Positions 53,085 to 60,943 of a DNA stretch of 64,000 nucleotides are shown piece after piece. Position numbers and translations under genes: made by a program. The stretch's first letter is position 1. Every line of letters begins with the position of its first letter. Under the pieces are notes generated by a model that was not told where the DNA came from, did no database searches, and saw only the letters and a list, made by a program, of their open reading frames with translations. Source of the stretch: Burkholderiaceae bacterium (GTDB lineage: Bacteria; Pseudomonadota; Gammaproteobacteria; Burkholderiales; Burkholderiaceae_C); NCBI GenBank assembly GCA_913776825.1, contig CAJYPV010000026.1:186001-250000 (forward strand), in the 5' to 3' direction.

Positions 53085-55333
53085 AGACTTTTGTGGAGAA
53101 CGCTGACATGAGCGCCGCATCGAGCCAACCCAAGAGGGAAGGGAAAAGCGTCTTGAAGAGCCGCATCGGCGCCTGGCGTGTGCTGGCCTGCGCGATGGGC
53201 GTGGCGGCGTTGATGCCGATCCAGGCTTTCGCGCAGAACATGATCCGCTCCATCACGTCGACCCAGCAATCGGGTGCGGACGTGGTCCGCATCGAGCTGT
53301 CGCAGCCGCTGACGGAAGTGCCACGCGGCTTCGCCGTGCAAGTCCCGCCGCGTATCGCGCTGGACATGGCCGGCGTCAGCAATGGCCTGGGTCGCAACTC
53401 GGTGGACATCAACAGCGGCAACATGCGTTCCGCGAATGTGGCGCAGGCTGGAGACCGTACCCGTGTGGTGCTGAATCTGCGTCAGGCCAGCACCTACCGT
53501 GCCCAGATCCAGGACAGCGCGCTGCTGATCTTCCTGGATCCCGCTGCCGGCACCGGTGCGACCGCTGCTGCCGCCGCGACGACCACTGCCGCGACGACCG
53601 AGCCGCTGCACTTCGCCCCGAGCCAGAACGCGACCACCCAGGCGCTGCAGGACATCGACTTCCGCCGTGGCGCTGATGGCGCTGGCCGTGTGGTGGTGAA
53701 TCTGCCGAGCAGCCAGATTGGCGTCGACATCCAGCAGCAGGGCCAGACCCTGGTGGTGGAATTCCCGCGCAGCTCGCTGCCGGAGCGCCTGCGCCGTCGC
53801 CTGGATGTGACCGACTTCGGCACGCCGGTGCAGACGGTGGTGGCCACGCAGCAGGCGGACCGTGTCCGTCTGGTGGTGACGCCCAAGGGCAACTGGGAGC
53901 ACAGCGCCTATCAAAGCGACAACCAGTTCGTGCTGGAAGTGCGCCCGCAGAAGGTTGACCCCAACAAGCTCACGCAAGGCCCGGGCTATGCCGGCGACAA
54001 GCTCAGCCTGAACTTCCAGAACATCGATGTCCGCGCGCTGCTGCAGGTCATCGCCGACTTCACCAACTTCAACGTGGTGACCAGCGATACCGTGACCGGC
54101 AACGTGACGCTGCGTCTGAAGGACGTGCCTTGGGACCAAGCCCTGGACATCATCCTGCAGGCCAAGGGTCTGGGCATGCGCAAGTCCGGCAACGTGCTGT
54201 GGATTGCGCCGAAGGATGAGCTGGCCAACAAGGAAAAGGCCGAGCTGGAAGCGAAGCAGCAGATCACCCAGCTGGAGCCGCTGCGCACCCAGTCCTTCCA
54301 GATGAACTACACCAAGGCCGAAGATGTGGCCAAGGGTCTGACGGGACAAAACACCACCGGCGGCGCTGGCGCCAGCCAGGCCTCGCGCATCCTGTCGCCG
54401 CGTGGCAGCGTGATCTTCGAGACCCGCACCAACCAGCTGTTCATCACGGACGTGCCGGCCAAGCTGGAAGAGATCCAGGCGTTGATCGCCAAGATCGACA
54501 TCCCGGTTCGCCAGGTGCTGATCGAAGCCCGGATCGTCGAAGCCGATGACCGCTTCGGTCGCGCGCTGGGTGTGAAGCTGGGTGCTTCCGATCTGCGCGG
54601 TCAGCAGGGTGGCATCCCCGGCTACAACGTCGGCGGCAGCAACTACCTGACCATCGGTGGCAATTACAACGCGGTGGGCGGCCAGACCGGTCAAACCACG
54701 AATCGCAGCTACAGCGACAGCCAGTTCGTGAACCTGCCGGCCAACGTGTCGTCGGATGCCTTCGCGGGCACTTCGGCCGCCAACTTCGCGCTGTCTCTGT
54801 TCAGTGCGACGGCGAACCGATTCCTGAACCTGGAAATCTCCGCCCTGGAAGCGGATGGCCGCGGCAAGGTGGTGTCGAGCCCCCGCGTGGTGACGGCTGA
54901 CCAGACCAAGGCGCTGATTGAGCAGGGCGAGGAAATTCCCTACCAGCAGGCCACGTCCAGCGGCGCGACCTCGATCAGCTTCAAGAAGGCTGTGCTGAAG
55001 CTGGAAGTGACCCCGCAGATCACGCCTGAAGGCAATGTGATTCTGACGGTGGATGTCAACAAGGACAGCCGTGGCACCTTGACGCCAGGTGGCTACGCCA
55101 TCAACAACAAGCATGTGCAAACGCTGGTGCTGGTGGAGAACGGCGGTACCGTGGTGATCGGCGGCATCTACACCCAGGAAGACCTGGAGAGCGAGAACAA
55201 GGTGCCGTACCTCGGTGACATCCCGCTGCTGGGCAACCTGTTCAAGAACAAGAGCCGCAGCTCGTCGAAGACCGAATTGCTGATCTTCATCACGCCCAAG
55301 GTGGTGAACGATCGGGTGTCGGCACAGCGTTGA
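53081..55333 (+). CDS. pilQ: Type IV pilus secretin PilQ
   Basis: 750-residue outer-membrane secretin. Signal sequence ends at about residue 52 (VLACAMGVAALMPIQAFA); ATG 53108 would shorten the leader. Two AMIN domains bind peptidoglycan (about 55-160 and 190-290). The STN/N0 domain LSLNFQNIDVRALLQVIADFTNFNVV, N1, then the secretin core VVSSPRVVTADQTKALIEQGEEIPYQ and [32 protein letters not shown] follow. It is a different secretin from GspD at 24-26 kb. Confidence 0.96.
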   Translation: MKTFVENADMSAASSQPKREGKSVLKSRIGAWRVLACAMGVAALMPIQAFAQNMIRSITSTQQSGADVVRIELSQPLTEVPRGFAVQVPPRIALDMAGVSNGLGRNSVDINSGNMRSANVAQAGDRTRVVLNLRQASTYRAQIQDSALLIFLDPAAGTGATAAAAATTTAATTEPLHFAPSQNATTQALQDIDFRRGADGAGRVVVNLPSSQIGVDIQQQGQTLVVEFPRSSLPERLRRRLDVTDFGTPVQTVVATQQADRVRLVVTPKGNWEHSAYQSDNQFVLEVRPQKVDPNKLTQGPGYAGDKLSLNFQNIDVRALLQVIADFTNFNVVTSDTVTGNVTLRLKDVPWDQALDIILQAKGLGMRKSGNVLWIAPKDELANKEKAELEAKQQITQLEPLRTQSFQMNYTKAEDVAKGLTGQNTTGGAGASQASRILSPRGSVIFETRTNQLFITDVPAKLEEIQALIAKIDIPVRQVLIEARIVEADDRFGRALGVKLGASDLRGQQGGIPGYNVGGSNYLTIGGNYNAVGGQTGQTTNRSYSDSQFVNLPANVSSDAFAGTSAANFALSLFSATANRFLNLEISALEADGRGKVVSSPRVVTADQTKALIEQGEEIPYQQATSSGATSISFKKAVLKLEVTPQITPEGNVILTVDVNKDSRGTLTPGGYAINNKHVQTLVLVENGGTVVIGGIYTQEDLESENKVPYLGDIPLLGNLFKNKSRSSSKTELLIFITPKVVNDRVSAQR

Positions 55334-55407
55334 TTCAGCGCCAATCATTTCAGTGAGGAAGACACGGCCCATCCATCGATGGGCCGTTGTCACAGGAGTC
55401 GAAAGCA

Positions 55408-57129
55408 ATGAAGAAAATTGATTCTCAGATCGTGAGCAGTGATTTGACCGGCCGCGCGGCGCAACTCGCCCTGACCGCCACGATGGTCGCGGTTCTGGCC
55501 GCTTGCGGCGGCGGTGGCGGCGCGTCGGGCGACCCCGTCGTCGGCGGCGGCAATGGCACGACCGGACCCACGATCACGGTGTCGGATCTGTCCATGACGG
55601 TCGACAAGACCAGCATCACCAACTCCGGCAGTGACACGGTGGTCACCACGGTGACCGCCGTGGACGCCAACCGTGCGGTGGTCGCCAACGTGCCGGTGAG
55701 CTTCTCCGTGAACAACGGTGCCACCATCACGGTGCTGAACTCGTCGACGGATGCGACCGGAAAAGCCGTCGCCAACGTGCAGATCGGCGCGGACAAGTCC
55801 AATCGCCTCGTGACCGTGACGGCCACCAGTGGCTCGCTGAGCCGCACGGCGACCTTCCAGGTGACCGGTGCCGGCCTCGATGCCTCCGCTGTGCCCACCA
55901 CGCCGACGGCTGGCTCGGCCGGCAACACGGTTCAATATCGCCTGCGCGACGTCAACAACAACGCGATCGCGAATGCGCCCATCGCGGTCACGGCCCCCGG
56001 GCTGACCGCCGCCAGCGGCACGACCGATGCCAATGGCGCGTTCACCTTCACCTACACCGCGCCGACGACCCCTGGCCCCATCGACATCTCCGCCACCGCT
56101 GGCGGCGTGACGACGGTGGCAACGGTGACTGTCCCGTCGACCACCTCGACCATTCCGGCCGCGACGACGATCGTCGCTTCCAGCGCCGTCTCGGCCAACC
56201 CGACCGTGCTGAACGTGAACAGCTCCGGCGCGGCGACCAACCGCGCGGAGATTCGCTCACTGTTCCTCGGCGCGAACAACGCCCCAATCAAGAACGTGCG
56301 TGTCCGTTTCGACATGGACGGCGACGTGAACAGCATCGGCGGCACGATCAGCTCGGGCAGCGCGTTGGTTTACACGGACAGCGCCGGCGTCGCCACGACC
56401 AGCTACTACCCCGCTTCCCGGCCCAGCCCGACGAATGGTGTGACCATCCGCGCTTGCTGGGACTATGCGGACTTCGCTGCAACGGCCTGCCCGAACAAGC
56501 TGACCACGACGTTGACGGTGGTGTCGGATCCGCTGTCGATCAGCATCGGCACGGACAACACGCTCGCCGAAGGCAGCAGCAAGCTGACGTACATCAAGCG
56601 CTTTGTGGTGCTGGTGGTGGATGCGGCGGGAAACCCGAAGCCTGATGTTCAGATCACGCCGTCGTTGGACCTCACCTCTTACATGAAGGGCGCGTACTCC
56701 GTCAATGGTGCCGCGTGGACCGCGTATCACATCCTCGATGGCGTCCCCACCGCCGGCAAGAGCGAGTTGTGCCTGAATGAGGACTTGAATCGCAACGGCT
56801 CCATCGACAGCGGCGATGACAAGAACCTGAACGGCCAGCTGGACCCGCGCAAGTCGGACGCATCGGTGAGCTTCGAAGGCGCCACGAAGACGGACTCGAG
56901 CGGCACCGCCGTCATCAAGCTCGAATATCCGAAGAGCGTGGCGACGTGGGTGAACTACTCGGTCACCGTGTCGGCGTTCGGTGTGCTGAGCCCGCCGGCC
57001 GCTTACAACGGCACGCTGTCCGCTCTGGCGACGGACTTCACCAGTGCCACCGTGTCCCCGGCGTTCCAGACCAGCCCGTACGGAATCAATCGCCGTTCCG
57101 GTGAAAGCTACTGCACCACCAAGGACTGA
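55408..57129 (+). CDS. Ig-like (Big-1/invasin-type) repeat lipoprotein
   Basis: 573-residue surface or periplasmic lipoprotein. The signal ends in LAAC with Cys33, then a Gly-rich spacer. At least three Ig-like repeats are visible: VTAVDANRAVVANVPVSFSV, YRLRDVNNNAIANAPIAVTA and VVLVVDAAGNPKPDVQITPSL, each followed by a T-D-A/S-x-G motif (SSTDATGKA, GTTDANGAF, YTDSAGVA, KTDSSGTA). An Asp/Asn-rich, EF-hand-like stretch DLNRNGSIDSGDDKNLNGQL (about 458-477) may bind calcium. AGGAG ten bases upstream supports ATG 55408. It sits between pilQ and aroK on the same strand. Function unknown. Confidence 0.85.
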   Translation: MKKIDSQIVSSDLTGRAAQLALTATMVAVLAACGGGGGASGDPVVGGGNGTTGPTITVSDLSMTVDKTSITNSGSDTVVTTVTAVDANRAVVANVPVSFSVNNGATITVLNSSTDATGKAVANVQIGADKSNRLVTVTATSGSLSRTATFQVTGAGLDASAVPTTPTAGSAGNTVQYRLRDVNNNAIANAPIAVTAPGLTAASGTTDANGAFTFTYTAPTTPGPIDISATAGGVTTVATVTVPSTTSTIPAATTIVASSAVSANPTVLNVNSSGAATNRAEIRSLFLGANNAPIKNVRVRFDMDGDVNSIGGTISSGSALVYTDSAGVATTSYYPASRPSPTNGVTIRACWDYADFAATACPNKLTTTLTVVSDPLSISIGTDNTLAEGSSKLTYIKRFVVLVVDAAGNPKPDVQITPSLDLTSYMKGAYSVNGAAWTAYHILDGVPTAGKSELCLNEDLNRNGSIDSGDDKNLNGQLDPRKSDASVSFEGATKTDSSGTAVIKLEYPKSVATWVNYSVTVSAFGVLSPPAAYNGTLSALATDFTSATVSPAFQTSPYGINRRSGESYCTTKD

Positions 57130-57139
57130 CCGTCCGTCC

Positions 57140-57718
57140 ATGATCCTGAGCCTGGTCGGCATGCCCGGCGGTGGGAAATCCACCGTCGGCCGTCTGCTGG
57201 GCAGGCAACTGGACATTCCCTTCGTCGATTCCGACGCCGAGATCGAAAAGCGTCTCGGCGGCGAGTCGATCAAGGACTACTTCGCCCGAAAGGGCGAATC
57301 GTCGTTTCGGGACCTCGAATCCGAGGTCATCGCCGACTTGTTGAAACGGCCCGCCGAGATGGTGCTCGCCACCGGTGGCGGCGCGGTGCTGCGCGAGATC
57401 AATCGCGATCGGCTCCACCAGCATTCGACCGTCGTCTACCTTCGCTCGTCGCCCGACGAACTCTTCCGCCGGCTGCGGCACGATACCCAGCGTCCCCTGC
57501 TGCAAGTGCCCAATCCTCTCGGCAAACTGCGCGAGCTCTACGCCCAGCGCGACCCGCTCTATCGGCGCTGCGCGCATTTCGTGCTCGAGACGAGCCGCCC
57601 GTCGGTGCATGGGTTGGGCAACATGATCCTGATGCAGCTCGAGCTCGCGGGGTTGATCGATCCGGCGAGAGTGGCCGCGACCGTCGGTGCGTCGGTGACC
57701 CCCACCTCATTGGGGTAG
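57140..57718 (+). CDS. aroK: Shikimate kinase
   Basis: 192-residue NMP-kinase-fold enzyme phosphorylating shikimate. P-loop [11 protein letters not shown] (a Pro/Gly variant of the common GxMGAGKST), [12 protein letters not shown] (magnesium and shikimate Asp), [18 protein letters not shown], and the lid residue region [12 protein letters not shown] 57140 is ten bases after the lipoprotein stop. It is followed by aroB, 49 bp later, the conserved aroKB pair. Confidence 0.96.
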   Translation: MILSLVGMPGGGKSTVGRLLGRQLDIPFVDSDAEIEKRLGGESIKDYFARKGESSFRDLESEVIADLLKRPAEMVLATGGGAVLREINRDRLHQHSTVVYLRSSPDELFRRLRHDTQRPLLQVPNPLGKLRELYAQRDPLYRRCAHFVLETSRPSVHGLGNMILMQLELAGLIDPARVAATVGASVTPTSLG

Positions 57719-57767
57719 CGAGGGGGAGAGGCGGCCCCATGGGCGGCACCGCCCGTACACTGGGTGC

Positions 57768-58904
57768 ATGAGTGTTTCGCCCCTTGACTCCTCCACCGTG
57801 GTCCCGATCGCGCTCGGCGATCGCAGCTACGAGATCCGCATCGGCGCTGGGCTGCTCGATCATGCAGCGACCTGGCAAGACCTGCCCCGCGCGGCCACGG
57901 CCCTGATCGTCACCAACGACCGCGTCGGTCCTCTCTATCTGGATCGCCTGCGCACGCAACTGGCCTCACGGTACGGCCGGGTGGATGCCGTCGTGCTCCC
58001 GGATGGAGAGCAGCACAAGAACAGCGATTCGCTGGATCGGGTCATCGACCACCTGCTCGCCCATGCAGCCGATCGCAAGACGGTGCTGTTTGCACTCGGC
58101 GGTGGCGTGATTGGTGACCTGGCAGGCTTTGCGGCGGCGATCTACATGCGAGGCGTGCCCTTCGTCCAGGTGCCGACGACCTTGCTGGCGCAGGTCGATT
58201 CATCCGTCGGTGGCAAGACGGCCATCAACCACCCGCGCGGCAAGAACATGATCGGCGCGTTCTATCAGCCGGTGCGTGTGGTCGCGGATCTGGACACGCT
58301 CGACACCTTGCCCGCGCGCGAGCTGTCGGCGGGTCTGGCCGAGATCATCAAATACGGCCCCATCGCGGACGCGGACTTCCTGGACTGGATCGAAGCCCAT
58401 CTCGATGCGCTGCTGGCACGCGACAAGGCGGCCCTGGCGTACGCGGTCAAGCGCAGTTGTGAGATCAAGGCTTGGGTGGTCGGTCAGGACGAGCGAGAGT
58501 CCGGGCTGCGTGCCATCCTGAACTTCGGTCACACCTTTGGTCATGCGATCGAAACCGGTCTGGGCTACGGCGCCTGGCTGCATGGCGAAGCCGTGGGCTG
58601 CGGCATGGTGCTCGCGTCAGAGTTGTCCGCCCGCCTGGGACTGATGCCGGCGAGCTTTGTGGACCGAATGAGTCGCCTCATCGAACGGGCCGGCTTGCCG
58701 ACACGCGCACCTGCGCTCGGGTTGCCGCGCTATCTGGAGCTGATGCAGGTCGACAAGAAGAACGAGGACGGCGACATCCGCTTCGTGCTGATCGAGGGCC
58801 TGGGCAAAGCCGTCATGCGCGCCGTCCCGCACGATCTGATTGCCGACACCCTCGCGGCCCACCTGGATCCGTCGCCGGTGCCGCCCCCACCCACAGCGTC
58901 CTGA
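57768..58904 (+). CDS. aroB: 3-dehydroquinate synthase
   Basis: 378-residue NAD- and zinc-dependent enzyme making dehydroquinate from DAHP, second step of the shikimate pathway. Motifs: [73 protein letters not shown], and zinc ligands in LAEIIKYG and [11 protein letters not shown] plus HGEAVGCGM. The ATG at 57768 gives the normal length. Next gene dgt begins 24 bp later. Confidence 0.97.
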   Translation: MSVSPLDSSTVVPIALGDRSYEIRIGAGLLDHAATWQDLPRAATALIVTNDRVGPLYLDRLRTQLASRYGRVDAVVLPDGEQHKNSDSLDRVIDHLLAHAADRKTVLFALGGGVIGDLAGFAAAIYMRGVPFVQVPTTLLAQVDSSVGGKTAINHPRGKNMIGAFYQPVRVVADLDTLDTLPARELSAGLAEIIKYGPIADADFLDWIEAHLDALLARDKAALAYAVKRSCEIKAWVVGQDERESGLRAILNFGHTFGHAIETGLGYGAWLHGEAVGCGMVLASELSARLGLMPASFVDRMSRLIERAGLPTRAPALGLPRYLELMQVDKKNEDGDIRFVLIEGLGKAVMRAVPHDLIADTLAAHLDPSPVPPPPTAS

Positions 58905-58928
58905 CGCTCACCCCAACGCTTCACCACC

Positions 58929-60062
58929 ATGCTGCGCCGCGCCCCTTATGCCTCAGATCCCGCGCGCAGTCGCGGTCGTCGTCATCCAGAGCCCTCGGCG
59001 CCGACGCGGAGCGAGTTTCAACGAGACCGCGATCGCATCGTCCACAGCAGTGCGTTTCGGCGTCTGGTCTACAAGACCCAGGTGTTCCTCAACCATGAGG
59101 GTGATCTGTTCCGCACCCGCCTGACGCATTCTTTGGAAGTGGCGCAGTTGGGGCGGTCGATCGGTCGGAGCCTCGGTCTGGATGAGGACCTGATCGAGAC
59201 GGTGGCCCTGGCCCACGACCTGGGTCATACGCCGTTCGGACATGCGGGGCAGGACGTCCTGAACGACTGCATGAAGGCTCACGGCGGCTTCGAGCACAAC
59301 CTTCAATCGCTGAGGGTCGTCGACAGCCTGGAGCTGCGTTATCCGATGTTCGATGGCCTGAACCTGACCTTCGAGAGTCGGGAGGGCATCCTCAAACACT
59401 GCAGCCGGCGGGACGCCGAACGGTTGGAGGAGCGTGAGCCTGGCGGTGTCGCCCACCGATTCATCGCGGGAGGCCAACCCAGTCTCGAGGCCCAGCTGTG
59501 CAACCTGGCCGACGAGGTCGCCTACAACGCCCATGACGTGGACGACGGCGTGCGATCGGGCTTGGTCACGCTGGACCAGTTGGAAGAAGTCCCGCTGGTG
59601 GAGCGATTCCTGCGGGAGACGTTGACCGAATACCCATCCCTCGTGGGCAAACGGCTGCTCGCGGAGACCATCCGGCGCATGCTGTCGGAACAGGTCTACG
59701 ACATCATCGCGGCGACACGAACCGCCATCGAGACCGCCGCGCCGGCGGACGCCGACGAGGCGCGCCGGGCCGGCCCGCTGCTGCGATTCAGCCCGGAGAT
59801 GCGGCACGCCAGTACCGAGCTCAAGCGCTTCCTGTTCAGCAATCTTTATCGCCATCCGGTGGTGCAGGAAAAGCGAGTTCGGGCTGAGGTGGTGCTTCGG
59901 GATCTCTTCCAGATCTACCTCAACGACTGCGCCCAGCTGCCGCCCGACTTCTCGGGGAATGTGGACCACCCGCGCGCCTGTGCCGATTACATCGCGGGCA
60001 TGACCGACCGCTTTGCGCTGCGCGAGCATGAGCGTTTGACGGGGAAATGCTTGTTCGGGTGA
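58929..60062 (+). CDS. dgt: Deoxyguanosinetriphosphate triphosphohydrolase-like protein
   Basis: 377-residue HD-domain dNTPase. The metal tetrad is visible as THSLEVAQLGRSIG (H), ALAHDLGHTPFGHAGQ (HD) and DEVAYNAHDVDDG (D). N-terminal EFQRDRDRIVHSSAFRRLVYKTQVF is characteristic of the Dgt type 2 subgroup. It follows aroB directly in the pil-aro cluster, as in other Burkholderiales. Confidence 0.94.
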   Translation: MLRRAPYASDPARSRGRRHPEPSAPTRSEFQRDRDRIVHSSAFRRLVYKTQVFLNHEGDLFRTRLTHSLEVAQLGRSIGRSLGLDEDLIETVALAHDLGHTPFGHAGQDVLNDCMKAHGGFEHNLQSLRVVDSLELRYPMFDGLNLTFESREGILKHCSRRDAERLEEREPGGVAHRFIAGGQPSLEAQLCNLADEVAYNAHDVDDGVRSGLVTLDQLEEVPLVERFLRETLTEYPSLVGKRLLAETIRRMLSEQVYDIIAATRTAIETAAPADADEARRAGPLLRFSPEMRHASTELKRFLFSNLYRHPVVQEKRVRAEVVLRDLFQIYLNDCAQLPPDFSGNVDHPRACADYIAGMTDRFALREHERLTGKCLFG

Positions 60063-60095
60063 GACGGCGACCGATCGGGCTGAAGCGAGGGTCAT

Positions 60096-60110
60096 AATTG
60101 GGGACAGACT
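60096..60110 (+). repeat. RAYT-linked flanking motif, left copy
   Basis: AATTGGGGACAGACT lies 12 bases before the transposase ATG. Its core GGGACAGA is the inverse complement of TCTGTCCC at the right end (60808-60822), so the gene is bracketed by an imperfect inverted repeat (12 of 15 positions agree). Confidence 0.65.
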
Positions 60111-60122
60111 CAGCATCCTCAC

Positions 60123-60824
60123 ATGGCACGACTTCCCCGATTAGCGCTGGCAGGCCATCTGTACCACGTGATCCACCGTGGACATAACCTGCAACCCATT
60201 GCCCAGGACGACGAGGACCGCCGCGGGCTGATCGCCTCGCTTCAGGACTGCGCGGCAACGCATCAGGTGGCCATTCACGCCTACGTCTTGATGCCGAACC
60301 ACCTGCATCTGTTGGCCACGCCCAAGGCGGACGACGGCCTCAGCCGGATGATGCAAGCGTTGGGTCGGCGCTACGTGGCGGCCTTCAATCTGCGCCATGG
60401 TCGTGTGGGAACGCTCTGGGAAGGGCGCTTCAGAGCCGCCCCCTTGGAGCCTGAGCTCTACCTATTGCCGGTGATGCGGGCCATCGAACTGAACCCGGTC
60501 CGCGACGGCCTGGTGGCGGAAGCGGCAGATTTCCTATGGTCATCTGCTGCGCACCATCTCGGGCGGCGACGCGACCCGTTGATCACCGATCCTCCCGGAT
60601 TCTGGGCACTCGGCAACACCCCGTTTGAGCGCGAGCTGACGTGGCGTCGCTGGCTGGACGAGGGCGAGAGTGAGAGCGAGCGCAAACGTCTGGTCGACGC
60701 CGCGCTGAAGGGTTGGCCGCTCGGATCGGCACGCTTTCTGCAGGGTTTGGGGGAGTTGTCAGAGCGCCCATTGACGCCGCGTCCGCGCGGCCGGCCTCGC
60801 AAAATTGAATCTGTCCCTATTTAA
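60123..60824 (+). CDS. REP-associated tyrosine transposase (RAYT, Y1_Tnp family)
   Basis: 233-residue HUH single-strand transposase. N-terminus MARLPRLALAGHLYHVIHRG, the HUH motif HLHLLATP within LMPNHLHLLATPK, and WEGRFRAAPLEPELYLLPVMRAIELNPVRDGLV containing the conserved Tyr and the family hallmark. Such proteins are thought to spread REP-type sequences and are usually single-copy and immobile. It lies between dgt and gltB, bracketed by GGGACAGA-type motifs, and its stop codon overlaps the right motif. Confidence 0.92.
   Translation: MARLPRLALAGHLYHVIHRGHNLQPIAQDDEDRRGLIASLQDCAATHQVAIHAYVLMPNHLHLLATPKADDGLSRMMQALGRRYVAAFNLRHGRVGTLWEGRFRAAPLEPELYLLPVMRAIELNPVRDGLVAEAADFLWSSAAHHLGRRRDPLITDPPGFWALGNTPFERELTWRRWLDEGESESERKRLVDAALKGWPLGSARFLQGLGELSERPLTPRPRGRPRKIESVPI
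60808..60822 (+). repeat. RAYT-linked flanking motif, right copy
   Basis: AATCTGTCCCTATTT, overlapping the end of the transposase gene (TAA at 60822-60824). The segment TCTGTCCCTATTT recurs 50 bp downstream with one change. Confidence 0.65.
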
Positions 60825-60857
60825 TGAGGGACGGATGCGTGCTGCTCCTTTAATTCG

Positions 60858-60872
60858 GCTCTGACCCTATTT
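60858..60872 (+). repeat. RAYT-linked flanking motif, second right copy
   Basis: GCTCTGACCCTATTT. The 13-mer TCTGACCCTATTT (60860-60872) differs from TCTGTCCCTATTT (60810-60822) by one base, giving a direct repeat at 50-bp spacing. Confidence 0.6.
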
Positions 60873-60904
60873 AGTAGCGCTTGTGTGCGGAACGAGCGGG
60901 CATT

Positions 60905-60918
60905 AACCTGCGCAGGTT
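60905..60918. promoter_or_regulatory. 14-bp perfect palindrome upstream of gltB
   Basis: AACCTGCGCAGGTT is identical to its own reverse complement and is centred about 32 bp before the gltB ATG. Position and symmetry fit a dimeric repressor or activator site, though a hairpin in RNA is equally possible. The factor is unknown. Confidence 0.4.
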
Positions 60919-60943
60919 TGTCATTGACTCCTGGAGGCCACCG

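Noticed and set aside
52949..55408. 819-codon minus-strand frame opposite pilQ
   Set aside because: Antisense shadow of pilQ.
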